DNA from: CAZDUS01 sp964609375
Lineage (GTDB): Bacteria > Verrucomicrobiota > Kiritimatiellia > CAIKKV01 > CAITUY01
Assembly (NCBI GenBank): GCA_964609375.1
Contig: CAZSSA010000060.1
Location: 1-15,468, forward strand
Reading direction: 5' to 3'
DNA length: 15,468 nucleotides
The notes below the pieces were generated by a model. The model had not been told where the DNA came from and did not search any database. It saw only the letters and a list, made by a program, of their open reading frames with translations. Below are positions 1-8,388 of this stretch, piece after piece (position 1 is the stretch's first letter; every line of letters begins with the position of its first letter). The translations under genes were made by a program, and so were the position numbers.

Positions 1-847
1 ATGCCTCGCAAACCGCATACGTGGCGATGGCATGCGAATACCCCAGGTCGCCGGACGCGTTGTTCCACGAACCATCGGATTTCTGATGGTCCACCAGCCA
101 TTTCATGGCCTTCTCGACCGTCACGCCAAACTCCCGCGAGGCCGGCGTGTCGCCGTGCGCCAGGAAGCACAGCAGCGCGAGACCCGTGAACGCCTCGGCA
201 TTGCCGGCGTATTTCTCGCCGCCCGGGTCGGGAATCGGGCCCCCGGCCGTCGGCAACCACGAGCCGTCGGCCTCCTGGTACTTCTTCAGCCACCGCAGCG
301 CTCGCAGCACCGCCTCCTCCCCCGCCGCCGTTCCCCCGTACGCCTTCAACGCCCCCGAACGCCCGCCCGCCGACCGGTTGCCCAGCGCCCCCGCCAGCCC
401 CTTGATGACCAGCGGGCTCTTCGTCATGATCGGCGCCGTCACCGGCGTTACATCCTTTACCGGTGCCGGCGTGTCGACCGGCGTGTCGGAAACCACCGGC
501 GCGTCGATGGCCATGTCCGATGTCACATCCACATCCTCGCGGATCTGCTGGATCTCCTCCTTGATCTCGTCCAGCTTCACCGTCTCCGGCGTCATCACCA
601 CCACTTCCACCGCCGCGTCCTTCGTCATCGCCTGCCCCACCGCAAACGTCAGCAGTGCCACCACCACCAGCAGGCTGATCCCCACCGACAACCCCCACGA
701 ACTCAATAACCGCATCAGCTCGAACCGCGCAAACCGGTATTCCCCGCTATCCTTCGGCTCCCGCAACCCCTTCAGCACCCGCCGACAATACTTCAGCAGG
801 CTCTCGTCCATCATCATCAGGGTGGTATCCTTGTCCAATTCACTCAT
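1..847 (-). CDS. Membrane-anchored protein with prenyltransferase/squalene-cyclase-type repeats (partial, C-terminus beyond left edge)
   Basis: The frame is open from an ATG at 847-845 to the window edge, giving 282 codons. A Shine-Dalgarno-like AGGA lies about 5 nt upstream of the ATG. A charged cytoplasmic N-terminus (residues 1-45) precedes one hydrophobic segment (about 51-73). Then come an acidic stretch (88-108), a Pro/Val/Thr-rich linker (115-145) and a Gly-rich stretch (150-175). From about residue 178 there are alpha-helical repeats with two QxxDGSW motifs (191-197 and 255-261), the signature of prenyltransferase/squalene-oxidase repeat domains. Such anchored proteins are common in Planctomycetes, Verrucomicrobia and Lentisphaerae and have no established reaction. 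The toroidal repeats may bind a ligand or protein rather than cyclise squalene. It reads in the same direction as the operon to its right but is separated from it by 93 nt, so it probably belongs to a different unit. Fold confidence is good, function unknown. Confidence 0.85.
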   Translation of the reverse strand, partial: MSELDKDTTLMMMDESLLKYCRRVLKGLREPKDSGEYRFARFELMRLLSSWGLSVGISLLVVVALLTFAVGQAMTKDAAVEVVVMTPETVKLDEIKEEIQQIREDVDVTSDMAIDAPVVSDTPVDTPAPVKDVTPVTAPIMTKSPLVIKGLAGALGNRSAGGRSGALKAYGGTAAGEEAVLRALRWLKKYQEADGSWLPTAGGPIPDPGGEKYAGNAEAFTGLALLCFLAHGDTPASREFGVTVEKAMKWLVDHQKSDGSWNNASGDLGYSHAIATYAVCEA

Positions 848-940
848 GGCTTCCTGCCTTTCCCAGGCGGAGGAACAGGGCGCTAACCGCCGTAAGTTGT
901 GTTCGTGTCTTCACCCTTTATAGTCCAAGTGCTTGCCCCA
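848..940. other. Short intergenic gap between the operon end and the repeat protein
   Basis: This 93-nt stretch separates the last amidohydrolase stop from the next minus-strand start. I see no convincing intrinsic terminator: the only small hairpin on the minus strand is GGCG-GTTAG-CGCC, without a following U tract. A TATAAA hexamer occurs on the minus strand near 917-922, but no -35 at proper spacing supports it. Readthrough from the operon into the repeat protein therefore cannot be excluded. Confidence 0.4.
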
Positions 941-1714
941 TCAGCCGTTTCTTGCCACCATCCCTTTGATCCGGAGCAGATGTTCTGGATTTTCCTGGTA
1001 GATCACGCGCATCGGCCCGGGAGCAAGCCCGAGCCGATCCATCAGCGGCACGCGGTACCGGTAGACATCCGCCAGCGCATAACCAGCGTCGGATCCCCAG
1101 AGCAGGCGCTCGCTCGGGCAGTGCGCGATGAGATAGCGCAGGCCTTCGAGGTGCGGCCCGCACAGACAGGCCCAGAGGTTTTCGGCGGATCGCATGGCCG
1201 CCGCCGCCTCGCGGTAGTGCTCGAACAGCCCGGCATGCCCCAGGATGATGGTCGCGCGCGGGTGACGCTGGGCCAGCAAGGCCATTTGCGACGGCAGCGA
1301 AAAGGGCGGCGTCCCATCATGGAAGATCAGCGGAACGTTGAACTCCGCGGCGAGTTCGGCTATTTCGTCCATCGTCGGGTCGCTGACGCTGCAACCTTGC
1401 AGCCAGGGGTGGAACTTGACGCCGTGAAACCCCAGTTCGCCCAGGCAGCGACGCACCTCGGCCAAGGCTTCCCGGGGTTCCGCAAGGCTGGCCGTGCAAC
1501 AGGGCAGCATGGCCCCGGCGCTGCGCGCGCAGATCCGCGCGAGCCGGTCGTGTTCGGCGGGGATGGCGCCGGCGTTGAACAGGCCATGCTCGGGCAGAAC
1601 CAGCGAGCGGCTGATGCCGTACTGCGCCGCCAAGGCCAGCCAGCGCGAGGGATCCTCCCCGTCACGCTCCGTCCAGGCCCGGCCCCAGTGGGTATGGCAG
1701 TCGAACCGAGTCAT
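941..1714 (-). CDS. Amidohydrolase-2 family metal-dependent hydrolase, intact active site (amidohydrolase A)
   Basis: This 257-residue protein has the compact TIM-barrel pattern of the amidohydrolase-2 family (COG2159/COG3618 type, which includes sugar lactonases and decarboxylases). The metal-binding signature is complete: H7 and H9 in the N-terminal DCHTH motif, K100 and H102 in VKFHPW, H132 in FHDGT, H160 in LGHAG and D209 in WGSDAG. The C-terminus carries the usual ENPEHLL tail helix. Hydrolysis of a lactone, amide or similar bond is the family expectation; the substrate is not evident. Its ATG overlaps the stop of the preceding gene by 4 nt (1711-1714), which fixes the start and implies translational coupling. 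It is the last gene of the operon. A family assignment is secure, a specific activity is not. Confidence 0.93.
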   Translation of the reverse strand: MTRFDCHTHWGRAWTERDGEDPSRWLALAAQYGISRSLVLPEHGLFNAGAIPAEHDRLARICARSAGAMLPCCTASLAEPREALAEVRRCLGELGFHGVKFHPWLQGCSVSDPTMDEIAELAAEFNVPLIFHDGTPPFSLPSQMALLAQRHPRATIILGHAGLFEHYREAAAAMRSAENLWACLCGPHLEGLRYLIAHCPSERLLWGSDAGYALADVYRYRVPLMDRLGLAPGPMRVIYQENPEHLLRIKGMVARNG

Positions 1715-2442
1715 GCGCGGCCCTCCCCGAGGAGCCGCCGCAGATTCTCCCCGTACAGGCCGGGGTGCTCATCGGCGGGCAGATGGCTGTGCAGTTGTTC
1801 AAGCTCGAAACGCAGATCGTTGGCAGGCGCCCCCGATCCGAAGATCAGCCGGTCCCCGCCGGCCAGTTCGAAGTACCGCGGCACGGCCCAGGGACGCGCA
1901 AGACTGGTTTCCAGGTAAAGATTGCCGCCCAGATGACAGCGGGCGATGGCACCCATGTCCCAGGCATGGTCGGTGCTGCCGCAATGGCCGAGAATGAACG
2001 TCGTCCGCGGGTATCGCTGCGCCGCCAGCACGGTCTGCGTGGGCGCGCCCATGCTGTGCGGGCCGGTGTGGACGTACACCGGCAGGTTCAACGCCCCGGC
2101 GCGCGCGAGCAGCGGCTCGACGATCGGATCGGTCATCATGAAGCCCTGCAGAGCCGGGGCGAAAACCAGCAACCGGGCGCCGCCCGACGCTGCGCTCTCG
2201 ATGATGGCCAGAGCTTCGGCGCCCCGCCAGGGCGTGGCGCAACAGGCGGAAATGAAGCGGCCGCCCGCGCGCGCCGCCTCGGCCAGAATGCGCTCGTTGC
2301 CTTCGGCGTTATGCACCGCCAGTTCGCGCTCCTCCGGGGCGATCACCGCGCGCTCGACCCCGGCGCGATCCATGTCGCGCAGGAGCGACTCAGCCGTGAG
2401 CCCCGCGCCCAGCGTCGTATAGCCGTCCAGAATCCCGCTCAT
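1711..2442 (-). CDS. Amidohydrolase-fold protein lacking key metal ligands (amidohydrolase B, probable pseudoenzyme)
   Basis: This 243-residue protein aligns by eye with the amidohydrolase-2 barrel: VYVHTG (H125), ILGHCG (H153), a late FGSGAP strand and a GENLRRLL tail. The canonical N-terminal DxHxHxG is instead DGYTTLG, so both histidines are replaced (Y8 and T10). The GSD aspartate is also replaced, giving GSG with G204. Without the HxH pair and the aspartate, normal mono- or binuclear metal chemistry is unlikely. It may be a non-catalytic partner, a binding protein or an enzyme with a different mechanism. The reading frame is intact and overlaps both neighbours by 4 nt (ATGA at 1711-1714 and 2439-2442), arguing against a decaying pseudogene. 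Fold assignment is fairly firm; loss of classical catalysis is an inference from motifs. Confidence 0.88.
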   Translation of the reverse strand: MSGILDGYTTLGAGLTAESLLRDMDRAGVERAVIAPEERELAVHNAEGNERILAEAARAGGRFISACCATPWRGAEALAIIESAASGGARLLVFAPALQGFMMTDPIVEPLLARAGALNLPVYVHTGPHSMGAPTQTVLAAQRYPRTTFILGHCGSTDHAWDMGAIARCHLGGNLYLETSLARPWAVPRYFELAGGDRLIFGSGAPANDLRFELEQLHSHLPADEHPGLYGENLRRLLGEGRA

Positions 2443-3248
2443 GTATCACTGCCTTTCGGAACCGCATGGCCCAGGAGCCGGGCCAGGTTTTCTCCCAGAA
2501 TCTTCCGCAACGTCCCGTCCGGGACCCTGGTGCCGACGATCTGGCCGAGCCGGCAGGCGGGATTGGCCACGGGCATGTCCGAGCCGTAGAGGATCCGGTC
2601 CTCCCCCACCCGCTGGATAAAGTACTCCAGGTTTCCCCGCAGGGTCGAGGAGGCAGCCGTATCGAAATAGGCGTTGGGATACGGGCCGTAGAGGGTCGCG
2701 TACTCCCGGACGCTCAAGGCGTGGGCGAGGATGAACTTGGCGTCGGGGTAGCGGCGAATCACCTCCACCGGAACCTTCCAGTGACAGAGCAGGGCGCATT
2801 TCCGCCCGGCCGCGAATTCCCAGATGGCCTCCATGGCATCGTTGAATTCCGGGAGCCCCCACATCCCGCGCAGCGGAAGCGTCTCGTACGCGTTGCTAAT
2901 CTTGACGCCAATGTGCCCCAACTCGTCGAAGCACCGTTTGAGTTCATCCACCACCGCCGCCTTCCCCAGGCAGGGCTGGGTGGCGGCAAAGCCCGCGAAC
3001 CGGCCGGGGTGTTTTCGGAGCGCCACACCCACGTCGGTGTTGCCCTGGACCACATCCGGGCAGTTGAATTTGTTGATGCATAGCCTGGCGATGCCGATGC
3101 GGTCCATCCGGGCGATGAGCCACTCGGCGTCCATCCGCATGCCCGACAGCGGCATCCAGGGGTCCAGATGGCCGTGGCAATCGAAGACAAGGACATCGCG
3201 GAGGGTTTGCCCGTTGAGCGCCTGGTTCAGAATCCGGTGGTTGTTCAT
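2439..3248 (-). CDS. Amidohydrolase-2 family metal-dependent hydrolase, intact active site (amidohydrolase C)
   Basis: The start is set at the ATG at 3248-3246, which overlaps the stop of the upstream gene (ATGA, 3245-3248). A longer open frame reaching 3467 only reads through the neighbour. The 269-residue product has the complete family signature: H25 and H27 in FDCHGH, K116 in VKISN, H156 in LLCHWK, H176 in ILAHAL, and D224 in YGSDMP. It ends with a typical ILGENLARLLG helix. The family comprises metal-dependent lactonases, amidases and non-oxidative decarboxylases; the substrate here is unknown. It is flanked on both sides by related but metal-ligand-poor paralogues. No signal peptide is seen, so it should be cytoplasmic. 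Confidence 0.92.
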   Translation of the reverse strand: MNNHRILNQALNGQTLRDVLVFDCHGHLDPWMPLSGMRMDAEWLIARMDRIGIARLCINKFNCPDVVQGNTDVGVALRKHPGRFAGFAATQPCLGKAAVVDELKRCFDELGHIGVKISNAYETLPLRGMWGLPEFNDAMEAIWEFAAGRKCALLCHWKVPVEVIRRYPDAKFILAHALSVREYATLYGPYPNAYFDTAASSTLRGNLEYFIQRVGEDRILYGSDMPVANPACRLGQIVGTRVPDGTLRKILGENLARLLGHAVPKGSDT

Positions 3249-4012
3249 CGCACCGCCTCCGTCAACCGCTTGAGATTGCCCGAGGCGATGGCCGCCTTGT
3301 CCGTGTCCGGAAGGTCCGCGTAGGCCAGGGCGATCTTCGCCTGCCCCCCGCCGAACCATGGGAAGTTCGTCCCGAAGACCAGGTGCTGCACACCGAACCG
3401 CCGCACGACATCCTCCAGCACGTGGTCGGAATGGAAACTGCTGGTGTCGAGGTGGAAGTTGTCGCACAGCTCCAGGGTCTTATAGACCAGGGAGTGGTCG
3501 GTGTTGAACTTGGGTGTGGTCAGGATCACCGGCAGGGCGGGGAAGGCCTTGCACACCGCCTTGAGCTGGACCAGTTGTGCGCCCGTGACCGTTGCCGAGG
3601 CATCGTTGGCGAACAGCACCGGCATCCGGTGGTTTTCCAGTTCGGCCAGCAGGCCGCCCAGGGTGTCGAGATCCAGGCAGGAAAGGCTGGAGAAGACTCC
3701 TCCCCAGAAGATCCGCACCAGCCGGGCACCGTTCGCGATCGCGTCTTCCACATCGCGCCGGAAAGTGGCGGGCGCGAAGTGCGGGGCACTTAGCACCCAG
3801 CAGGGGTGGAGCCGGGGCTGTCCTTTGAGGCACTCCAAAAGCTGGTGGTTTCCGATGGCGTTGTCATATTCGGCCGCGCCGGCATGGTACACGAACGCCT
3901 CGTCAATCCCGTAGAAATCCATTTCATCGAGGCACTCGGCTGCGGTCGGGAAATGTCCTTCCCGAGGCGCGTAGTACGGGCCGATCATCGCGTTGACGTC
4001 AAGGTAGTGCAT
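3245..4012 (-). CDS. Amidohydrolase-fold protein lacking key metal ligands (amidohydrolase D, probable pseudoenzyme)
   Basis: This 255-residue protein keeps the layout of amidohydrolase-2 proteins: an N-terminal strand with LDVNAMIG, a middle strand NGARLVRIF, a late LVFGTNFP strand and a SGNLKRLT tail. The ligands are missing: N7 and M9 replace HxH, FAND (134-137) replaces the usual mid-barrel histidine strand, TTPKFN replaces the LxH strand, and N216 replaces the GSD aspartate. Proteins beginning D-x-N-x-x-x-G occur in PVC-type catabolic clusters and are usually annotated simply as amidohydrolases. It may be a structural or substrate-binding partner of the intact paralogue encoded immediately downstream, with which it shares a 4-nt overlap. 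It starts 6 nt after the upstream oxidoreductase stop. The gene is real; a catalytic role is doubtful. Confidence 0.87.
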   Translation of the reverse strand: MHYLDVNAMIGPYYAPREGHFPTAAECLDEMDFYGIDEAFVYHAGAAEYDNAIGNHQLLECLKGQPRLHPCWVLSAPHFAPATFRRDVEDAIANGARLVRIFWGGVFSSLSCLDLDTLGGLLAELENHRMPVLFANDASATVTGAQLVQLKAVCKAFPALPVILTTPKFNTDHSLVYKTLELCDNFHLDTSSFHSDHVLEDVVRRFGVQHLVFGTNFPWFGGGQAKIALAYADLPDTDKAAIASGNLKRLTEAVR

Positions 4013-4018
4013 GGTCTG

Positions 4019-5269
4019 TCAGATTCCTTTCGGCATTTGGCCGGGCTGCCGGGCCGGGCCGGGCCGGAAATCGGGCGCCTCCTGGGGCATGCTGCCTTCG
4101 GCGATGGACTTGGCCGCCAGGATCGCCGGGACGGCGGTCTCCACCGCCTTGTACACGTCAAACTCCAACGGCACTCCGCGCAACACCGCGTCGGCAAAGC
4201 AGGCGAAGGTGAAGTAGTCGACGCCGCCGTGCCCGCTGCCCGCCGCCTCCGGCGGGGCATCTGTCCGCAGCGTGCTCCACGGAACCTCCAGCGGTTCCTT
4301 CAACTGCCACTTGTCCACAAACAGCTTGCACTGGTCCTTATCGCCGCGGCGCCATTCCAGAACCCCTTCGGTGCCCTTGATGTGGTGCCAGTGCGAGACC
4401 AGTTCGCCCCGGCGGATCGCCGGCAGGGTGTGGGCCACGGCCATCCGCAGGATGGTGTCCTTTTCAGTGTGCATCAGAGCCACCTGGATGTCCGCCCGGT
4501 CGATGTTGTCATACTTGTAGCTCTTCTCCCGGACCGACATGCCGACCACCTTGACCACGCGGTCCTCCAGCACGTGCAGCATCGGCGACAACTCGTGCGG
4601 CAGGTAGCTGATGGTCGGGGCCCGGTGCCGCCATGTCGGCCGCGCCTGGGGATTGAGTTTGCTTTGGCGCTCATTGTAGAAGCGCCCGCGCTCGTCCTGG
4701 AAGAAGGAATCGGGTTTGTTTCCGAAATACTCGCCTTCCACAAACAAGGGCTTGCCGATGACCCCGGTTTGCACGATATGCCGCCACGCCTGGATGTAGC
4801 CGCTGTAGCGGATCTGTTCCATCAACAGGAACGTCTTCTTCGTGCGTTCCACGGTCGTCACCAGTTGCCAGCAATGGTCGAGCGAGTAGGCCACCGGCAC
4901 TTCCATCATCACATGGCAGCCCGCTTCCAGCGCACGGCAGGCGATGGGCACCTGAATGTCCGCGTCCACCTGGACAGCCACCGCGTCCAGCGCTTCCTTC
5001 TTGAGCATGTCCTCGAAGTCGGTGTAACCGCGGACCTTCAGGCCGTGGTTCTTTTCCACGTCCGCGACCACCTTGGCCACCACGTCCGGGCGGATATCGC
5101 AGACCGCGGAGAGGGTGTAGTCGTCGTAGGCAATGGCCTTGGCGACGACGTTGTACACCGCCCGGTTGCCCAGCCCGATCACGCCGAGGCGGATGGGATT
5201 CTCCACCGGTGGAAGGGGAACAATGTTCCGGACACTACCAACATCAACCAATGTTGCTCGCTGACCCAT
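4019..5269 (-). CDS. Gfo/Idh/MocA family NAD(P)-binding protein, atypical (EVP instead of EKP)
   Basis: The 416-residue protein has a 25-residue lead, then a Rossmann strand and loop GVIGLGNRA (29-37), followed by the alpha/beta barrel-like C-terminal domain. The conserved EKP motif of dehydrogenases in this family reads EVP (123-125), so the usual catalytic or cofactor lysine is absent. Later features are a YLPHEL histidine (H225) and a GHGGVDYF motif (346-353). A histidine-glycine motif of this kind is found in subfamilies such as the GH109 NAD-dependent glycosidases, so a redox-assisted hydrolase or epimerase is possible as well as a dehydrogenase. A strong Shine-Dalgarno (GAAGGAG, 7 nt before the ATG) supports the start. 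It sits 18 nt downstream of the GHL6-like gene and 6 nt before the amidohydrolase set. Confidence 0.92.
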   Translation of the reverse strand: MGQRATLVDVGSVRNIVPLPPVENPIRLGVIGLGNRAVYNVVAKAIAYDDYTLSAVCDIRPDVVAKVVADVEKNHGLKVRGYTDFEDMLKKEALDAVAVQVDADIQVPIACRALEAGCHVMMEVPVAYSLDHCWQLVTTVERTKKTFLLMEQIRYSGYIQAWRHIVQTGVIGKPLFVEGEYFGNKPDSFFQDERGRFYNERQSKLNPQARPTWRHRAPTISYLPHELSPMLHVLEDRVVKVVGMSVREKSYKYDNIDRADIQVALMHTEKDTILRMAVAHTLPAIRRGELVSHWHHIKGTEGVLEWRRGDKDQCKLFVDKWQLKEPLEVPWSTLRTDAPPEAAGSGHGGVDYFTFACFADAVLRGVPLEFDVYKAVETAVPAILAAKSIAEGSMPQEAPDFRPGPARQPGQMPKGI

Positions 5270-5287
5270 GGGATCGCTCCTTCTCTA

Positions 5288-7426
5288 TCATTCCACCACG
5301 ACAGTCTCAAACAGTTCCAACTTCGGCAAGACCACGTTCAGCCACTCGCCGTCGCGGGTGGTTGGCAGGTCTTTCCCCATTCGCAACGCGCGGGCCTTTG
5401 CTCCCGCGGCGCGGATTTGAATCCGGATGTTCTCCTGCGGCTGAACCGCCTCGAACGGCCGCTGGCCAATGCCGGTGTAATTGATCAGGCTCACGATTTC
5501 CCGGACCCGCGGCGCCTGGGTCCGCCGGTGCACGACCTCGACAGTCTGCGGGGCGTTTTCCACCCGCACATCGCGCCGGCTCAGGGCATGGTAAAGGTTG
5601 CGCAGCAGCAGGCGGATGTCGCGCTGCTGGTAGGTCCAGTACAGCTCGCCGAAAGTCCCCGCCAGGTACGCGGCGCGACCCTGTCCGAACCGGTTGAGCG
5701 TCACCGCCGGAAACCCGGACCGCTTGATCTCGCTGCCATCCCAGCCTGTGACCTTGACGGAATAGGGGCTGACCATCTCCGCCGTAGTCAACTCAACTTC
5801 CGCGCTGACAAGCGGCGCGGGCAGCAACGTGGGATGAATGTCCGCGAAAAGATCCGGATGCTCCGGCTGCCTGTGGAAATAGAAGTGCGGATACGGCTTC
5901 AGGGGCGTGCGCAGCATCCGGGCCCCGAACACGTCGCCCAGGCGCAGGTCGTCGCCGCGCCGCCCATCCTCGTCGCAGAGCGACGTCTCGAAGGAGGCGA
6001 TGACGCTGCCGCCGCGGCGCACATACTCGCGCAGCCGCTCGTCAAAGGCCGTTCCCGTACAGCCGACGTTCGGCAGGACAAGCAGGTCGTACTTGAAGAT
6101 GTCCTCGCGCCGCACCGATTCCTCGTCCACGATGTCGCAGGGCAGGTGGCTCTTGACCAGGGCGTCGTAGAAGCCGTTGAATTCCTGGTGGATATCCCCG
6201 ACGGTTTCGCCCGTCTGGCCGCCCTGGGTGAAATCGCCGTGCAGCACACGCGGCTTGCCGTAGTAGTTGATGGAGTCCTCGGGCCACACGATGGCGATGC
6301 GCGCGGCGGATTCCGTGCCGTAGTAGACATCGCGGTGCCGGCTGAAATGGTGGAACCACCCGGCCACGGCGGGAAAGACCGGCTGGTCCTTGAACCAGGT
6401 GAACCCGGACAACCAGACTCCGGACCCGTGCGCCGGCGGCTGGACCAGCGCCAGTTGCAGTTCGGCGTCGGTCTGGTAGTAGCTGCGCCAAGGGCCGTGC
6501 GCGGGCGAATTGAACACCAGGGTGGGCTTGCCCTGCGCCTGGGTCTGGTAGTACTTGGCATTCGAGCCCGGCCGCCACACGGGCATCAGGTAGAGCTGGC
6601 GGGAAACGAACCCTCCTTCCGCCGCCAGGATATCCTGTCCCTGGATGAGAATGCGATTGTTCCGCCCCGCAATGTAGTAGGGTTCGTCCTTCGTTCCGGA
6701 ATTCCCGTAGAGCGCAACATCCGTCCGCACAGCCTTGATGGCCGCGTTGCAGTGCTCAAAGAACCGCCGGATGCTCCCGGCCTGGAATGTGGCCAGCTTG
6801 CGGAGTTCCGGATGGCCGGCCTCCTTGGGCGGCATGTCGGCCTGATATTGCTCGCGATACAGCAGGCGGCAATGCCCGCAGTAGCAGGCGTTGGCGAACA
6901 GGCACGGGCCGTCGAAGAAAATGCCGTCGATGGGATACTTGCACAGGTCCAGGCACACCGCGCGCACCCAGTCGCGCCAGGGCGAGTTGACGCAGAAGGC
7001 TGTCTCGATTCCGTACAGGTTCTCGATCGTGCTGCCGTCGAAGCGGATCTGCTTCCAGTCCGGATGTTCCTGACCGAAAGCCGGCTTGATGGCGTGGGTG
7101 TTGAAGTAGACCACCGTGCGGTATCCGGCCGCCCGTGACTTCTCCAGATATCCGGCCAGGTAGTCAAATGGATGGCTCTTGAACTGGTCGGAGTTGAAGT
7201 AGCAGACCTGGTTGGTCAGATGGGCTTCGATGAACGACAGCCCGTGCGTCTGCAGCGCCCCGCTGGCCTTGATCACCTCGACTTCGAGGGCCGGGTCGGT
7301 TACGGCCTGCCAGTTCGTGCCCGGCGATATGCCGGGCAGGGTGTACGGGCAGGTCTCGTTCATGAGCAGCGGTTCGTGCTCCCACCAGCGCATCGGGCCC
7401 GGGTCAGTTTTCTGGTGGTTGTTCAT
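5288..7426 (-). CDS. GHL6-like putative glycoside hydrolase with beta-galactosidase-type trimerisation domain
   Basis: The start is placed at the ATG at 7426-7424, overlapping the upstream stop (ATGA, 7423-7426); an extension to 7477 is not supported. The 712-residue product begins with a TIM-barrel-like region containing a GIFFDGP strand end (D172 a candidate acid) and a cysteine cluster CYCGHC (181-186). This combination is seen in hypothetical glycosyl hydrolase families such as GHL6. A further acid candidate is E270. Residues about 375-500 form a glutamine-amidotransferase-like segment (DLLVLPNVG, then RRGGSVIASFE), matching the trimerisation domain of GH42 beta-galactosidases. A beta-rich tail follows. 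No signal peptide is visible, so it would act on imported substrate in the cytoplasm. Glycan specificity is unknown and activity of this family is not established. Confidence 0.88.
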   Translation of the reverse strand: MNNHQKTDPGPMRWWEHEPLLMNETCPYTLPGISPGTNWQAVTDPALEVEVIKASGALQTHGLSFIEAHLTNQVCYFNSDQFKSHPFDYLAGYLEKSRAAGYRTVVYFNTHAIKPAFGQEHPDWKQIRFDGSTIENLYGIETAFCVNSPWRDWVRAVCLDLCKYPIDGIFFDGPCLFANACYCGHCRLLYREQYQADMPPKEAGHPELRKLATFQAGSIRRFFEHCNAAIKAVRTDVALYGNSGTKDEPYYIAGRNNRILIQGQDILAAEGGFVSRQLYLMPVWRPGSNAKYYQTQAQGKPTLVFNSPAHGPWRSYYQTDAELQLALVQPPAHGSGVWLSGFTWFKDQPVFPAVAGWFHHFSRHRDVYYGTESAARIAIVWPEDSINYYGKPRVLHGDFTQGGQTGETVGDIHQEFNGFYDALVKSHLPCDIVDEESVRREDIFKYDLLVLPNVGCTGTAFDERLREYVRRGGSVIASFETSLCDEDGRRGDDLRLGDVFGARMLRTPLKPYPHFYFHRQPEHPDLFADIHPTLLPAPLVSAEVELTTAEMVSPYSVKVTGWDGSEIKRSGFPAVTLNRFGQGRAAYLAGTFGELYWTYQQRDIRLLLRNLYHALSRRDVRVENAPQTVEVVHRRTQAPRVREIVSLINYTGIGQRPFEAVQPQENIRIQIRAAGAKARALRMGKDLPTTRDGEWLNVVLPKLELFETVVVE

Positions 7427-8373
7427 AGGGCATGCTCCCCTGGCCCGCCATAGAACCGGGCGCGCCACTCGGCCCACGAAAGTTGCACCTTGGCGTAATT
7501 GCCGTTGTTGTAGACGCGGGCGCGGCTGGTGTCCGACTCGTTGTCGGACGGGAAGGTTTTCTCAATGACCGGAAGCTGGAACACCCGGCGATACCAGGCA
7601 TCTCGCGCGGCATCCTGCTTGAACACGCTTTCAAAGAGCAGGCTGTAGAAACGGGCGTCAGCCGGAAGCACGTTGTCGCCGTGGGGATCAATGGTGCAGC
7701 GTCCGGCGGGATAGTCCGCCTCCAGGGTCTTGCCCTCGCGGCAGAGCCGGCAGGCTTCCCCCAGGTCAAGCCAGCGCCCCGCGTACCGCAGACGGCACCC
7801 GAGGTCGCTGTCGTAGCAGATCCAGCGCTTTTCCGCCGGATCGAAGATCTCCACGAGCGAATGGCCGTTGTCGTAGTCGTTCCACTCGTCGAAGGTCAAC
7901 GTGCAGGCGAATCGGCTTTGGATTCCCACCTCGCGCAACTGCACCGAGACGAAAAGCCCCGTCGTGCCGCAGGTGATCGTGAGCCCGCCGGTCCGGGCGC
8001 GTTCGACCATCTCCGCCATCGGCAGCTTGTCCTGCCCGCGCCAGCCGTGAACATGCATGCGGCTCAAACTGCCGGCAAGCAGCCACACATCTCCCCGGAA
8101 GAGGTGCGTCTGCCGCATGTCGCGATGGGCGATGTCGAAGAAACGGTACCATCCTTCGCGCTCGACCCGATAGGCCTTGTCCCCCATGCGGACCATGGCC
8201 GGTTCCTTCAGAATCAACGGCAGGCCGCGGTAGTCCTGCGCCGTGGACGGCGCCGCGCCGGGCAAAGGCGCCACAGCCTCGTGGCAGTTCCGGCCCGCGT
8301 ACTGCACCACGGGCTTGACCGGCTTGGAGGGGTCGGGGGTTGTCTCTTGTTCCGCGGCTGAGTGTGTCGTCAT
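7423..8373 (-). CDS. Transglutaminase-like domain protein
   Basis: The 316-residue product has a recognisable papain-like transglutaminase core: C135 in TCGTTG, H171 in DNGHSLVEIFDP, and D188 in ICYDSDLG, in the usual order and spacing of the Cys-His-Asp triad. The first 60 residues are polar and Pro-rich, and no signal peptide is visible. The family (PF01841-like) includes proteases, amidases and peptide-N-glycanase relatives, and bacterial members are often of unknown substrate. Its placement between a beta-propeller gene and a glycosidase-like gene suggests it cleaves or transfers an amide in the same substrate. A good Shine-Dalgarno would not be needed downstream because the next gene overlaps by 4 nt. 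The start has a clear GGGAGGA with 6-nt spacing in front. Fold call is confident, role unknown. Confidence 0.88.
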   Translation of the reverse strand: MTTHSAAEQETTPDPSKPVKPVVQYAGRNCHEAVAPLPGAAPSTAQDYRGLPLILKEPAMVRMGDKAYRVEREGWYRFFDIAHRDMRQTHLFRGDVWLLAGSLSRMHVHGWRGQDKLPMAEMVERARTGGLTITCGTTGLFVSVQLREVGIQSRFACTLTFDEWNDYDNGHSLVEIFDPAEKRWICYDSDLGCRLRYAGRWLDLGEACRLCREGKTLEADYPAGRCTIDPHGDNVLPADARFYSLLFESVFKQDAARDAWYRRVFQLPVIEKTFPSDNESDTSRARVYNNGNYAKVQLSWAEWRARFYGGPGEHAL

Positions 8374-8388
8374 GTCCAGTCCTCCCGC

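Noticed and set aside
917..922. TATAAA as a promoter for the repeat protein
   Set aside because: No -35-like hexamer at 16-18 nt is present. The resemblance is by chance in a GC-rich region.
3249..3467. N-terminal extension of amidohydrolase C to 3467
   Set aside because: The extra residues are read out of frame from the upstream gene, and the ATG at 3248 forms the same 4-nt overlap as the other junctions.
3806..7138. A plus-strand open frame of 1110 codons opposite the oxidoreductase and glycosidase genes
   Set aside because: It is antisense to two genes with clear domain motifs on the minus strand. Its composition is His/Arg/Pro/Gln-rich, as expected for a high-GC shadow, and no domain motif is visible.
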